A stretch of 64,000 nucleotides of DNA from CAWUEX02 sp038148375 (lineage in GTDB: Bacteria > Pseudomonadota > Alphaproteobacteria > Rhodospirillales > Rhodospirillaceae): NCBI GenBank assembly GCA_038148375.1, contig JAYQVH010000014.1, positions 23,095-87,094 of the forward strand, read 5' to 3'. Shown piece by piece: positions 63,132-64,000 of this stretch. The notes under the pieces were generated by a model, which had not been told where the DNA came from, did no database searches, and worked only from the letters and a program-made list of their open reading frames with translations. Made by a program: the position numbers and the translations under genes. The number at the start of each line of letters is the position of its first letter. Positions within the stretch are counted from its first letter, which is position 1.

Positions 63132-64000
63132 GTGACCGATACAAAGATGAACCGCCGGACCGCGCTGGGCGTCGGGATGGCCGGTCTGGCCACCGTCGCC
63201 GCACCGGCAAAGACATTCGCCGCGATGCCGCCGTCGATGACCAGCGCCGGACTCCCCGATCTCGAAGACCCGATCACACGCGCCTGGGTGCGCGCCAAGG
63301 TCGCCGGTTCGATTGCCGAGGAGGAGGTGTATTCCTTCTATCGCCTCCACCTGTACAGCTATCTCCATGAGGGCAACGCGGAGCCGATGTTCACGATGAA
63401 CAATCTGAACATCACCAAATGGCGGCCGTTGGACGACGGCACCTATGCCGCCACGATTTTTGAGTCCGGTGCGTACTGCAAATTCAACACCGACGAAGCG
63501 CTGGACTATTGGGAAAACCCTGTGACCGGCGAAAAGCGCGAGGTGTGGCCCTTTGTCGGCGGGCCCATCCAATCTCAAGTCGGCCCCGACGGCAGTGTCA
63601 CCGATGAGACGGCGACGGTGAAACCCAAAGCCCACCCGTTGGAGATTTTCGGCGATACGATATTTGTGGCCAACGGGTCCTCATTCTCCTTCCCCAATCC
63701 GCTCGACCCGGACAAATGGCCGAATGAGTCCTCCAGCCGCATTTACCATTGGGATTCCCATTCCGTGCGTGCCGCCAAGTTGGATGACGTTTTGAATCCT
63801 GCGTACACCAGCGCGCCCGGCTTTGCGCAGTTTCAGAACCTGGTCGACTTCCACCCGTGGGTCGGCATGGGCAAGTTTCCGGGCCGCAGCTACGGCAAGG
63901 CCTACGGCACCAAGCTCAAAAGCCTGGACGACCTGCCTGGGCCGGCGCGCAAGACGCTGGAAAAACAGACGCCGGAAATTTTCAATATCGACTCATGGAC
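63132..64000 (+). CDS. Tat-exported DUF1838 protein (copy 5, truncated by the window edge)
   Basis: Reading from GTG 63132 gives 289 codons with no stop to the edge. An in-frame ATG at 63147 is an alternative; the GTG is favoured by the AGGGAG about eight bases upstream. The N-terminus reads KMNRRTALGVGMAGLATVAA, a Tat signal with cleavage near TFAAM. The core FNTDEALDYWENPVTGEKRE matches the DLxT-NPxTGE segment in the other copies. FANGSSFSFPNPLDPDKWPN and a C-terminal region (FPGRSYGKAYGTKLK) are specific to it, and it resembles copy 3 in length. The function is unknown. Confidence 0.82.
   Translation, partial: MTDTKMNRRTALGVGMAGLATVAAPAKTFAAMPPSMTSAGLPDLEDPITRAWVRAKVAGSIAEEEVYSFYRLHLYSYLHEGNAEPMFTMNNLNITKWRPLDDGTYAATIFESGAYCKFNTDEALDYWENPVTGEKREVWPFVGGPIQSQVGPDGSVTDETATVKPKAHPLEIFGDTIFVANGSSFSFPNPLDPDKWPNESSSRIYHWDSHSVRAAKLDDVLNPAYTSAPGFAQFQNLVDFHPWVGMGKFPGRSYGKAYGTKLKSLDDLPGPARKTLEKQTPEIFNIDSW

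Noticed and set aside
1..64000. CRISPR array, integrase, transposase, phage genes or rRNA
   Set aside because: No regularly spaced repeats, no transposase or integrase motifs and no rRNA or tRNA were seen in any part of the window.

Overview
The window is GC-rich, densely coded DNA from an alphaproteobacterium. The supporting evidence is the housekeeping gene order: rpsB-tsf-pyrH-frr-uppS-cdsA-dxr-rseP-bamA-skp-lpxD-fabZ-lpxA-lpxI-lpxB, then gltA, gltX, comEC, lexA, moeA, moaC, trpC, trpD, trpG. The lexA promoter also carries a GTTC-N7-GTTC box, the alphaproteobacterial SOS operator. Genus cannot be read from this; a free-living, possibly marine or Rhodospirillales-like organism is a guess.

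Region 1 (1-5.8 kb) is accessory. It holds the N-terminal part of a TonB-dependent receptor running off the left edge, a small exported protein, two overlapping genes for thiamine-diphosphate enzymes, and an orphan TRAP solute-binding protein. Region 2 (5.9-16 kb) is mostly core: proS, lolC-lolD, a PCuAC copper chaperone, dnaE with DnaA-like boxes in front, an exported alpha/beta-hydrolase without a nucleophile serine, a Rap1a-like protein, glutaminase and a lipoprotein phosphatase. Region 3 (16-31 kb) is the translation, undecaprenyl, BAM and lipid A cluster on the plus strand. It supplies S2, EF-Ts, UMP kinase and RRF, then lipid carrier and phospholipid precursors, then outer-membrane protein assembly and lipid A up to the disaccharide. 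Region 4 (31-43 kb) is mostly minus strand: an orphan mini flagellar-rod-like protein, gltA, gltX, divergent comEC (frameshifted at a CCGA tetranucleotide repeat), a Cys-repeat protein, lexA, two unknown plus-strand genes, then moeA-moaC-trpC-trpD-trpG without an adjacent trpE.

Region 5 (43.6-64 kb) is the accessory island and the most interesting part. It encodes five DUF1838 paralogues with Tat signals (three at the left end, two at the right end, the last truncated), twin PhyH-type Fe(II)/2-oxoglutarate dioxygenases, twin DUF3604 lipoproteins with PHP-like metal motifs, a Rieske oxygenase, a flavin reductase, a cupin, a PAP/fibrillin-like protein, a GPH-type MFS carrier and a methyltransferase with a Tat signal. 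It also has three hydrolase-fold proteins whose catalytic residues are replaced: a class-C beta-lactamase fold, an alpha/beta-hydrolase and a nitrilase fold. The mix suggests uptake and oxidative remodelling of a bulky organic compound, partly in the cell envelope. The substrate is unknown and this is inference. No rRNA, tRNA, CRISPR array, transposase or integrase was recognised.
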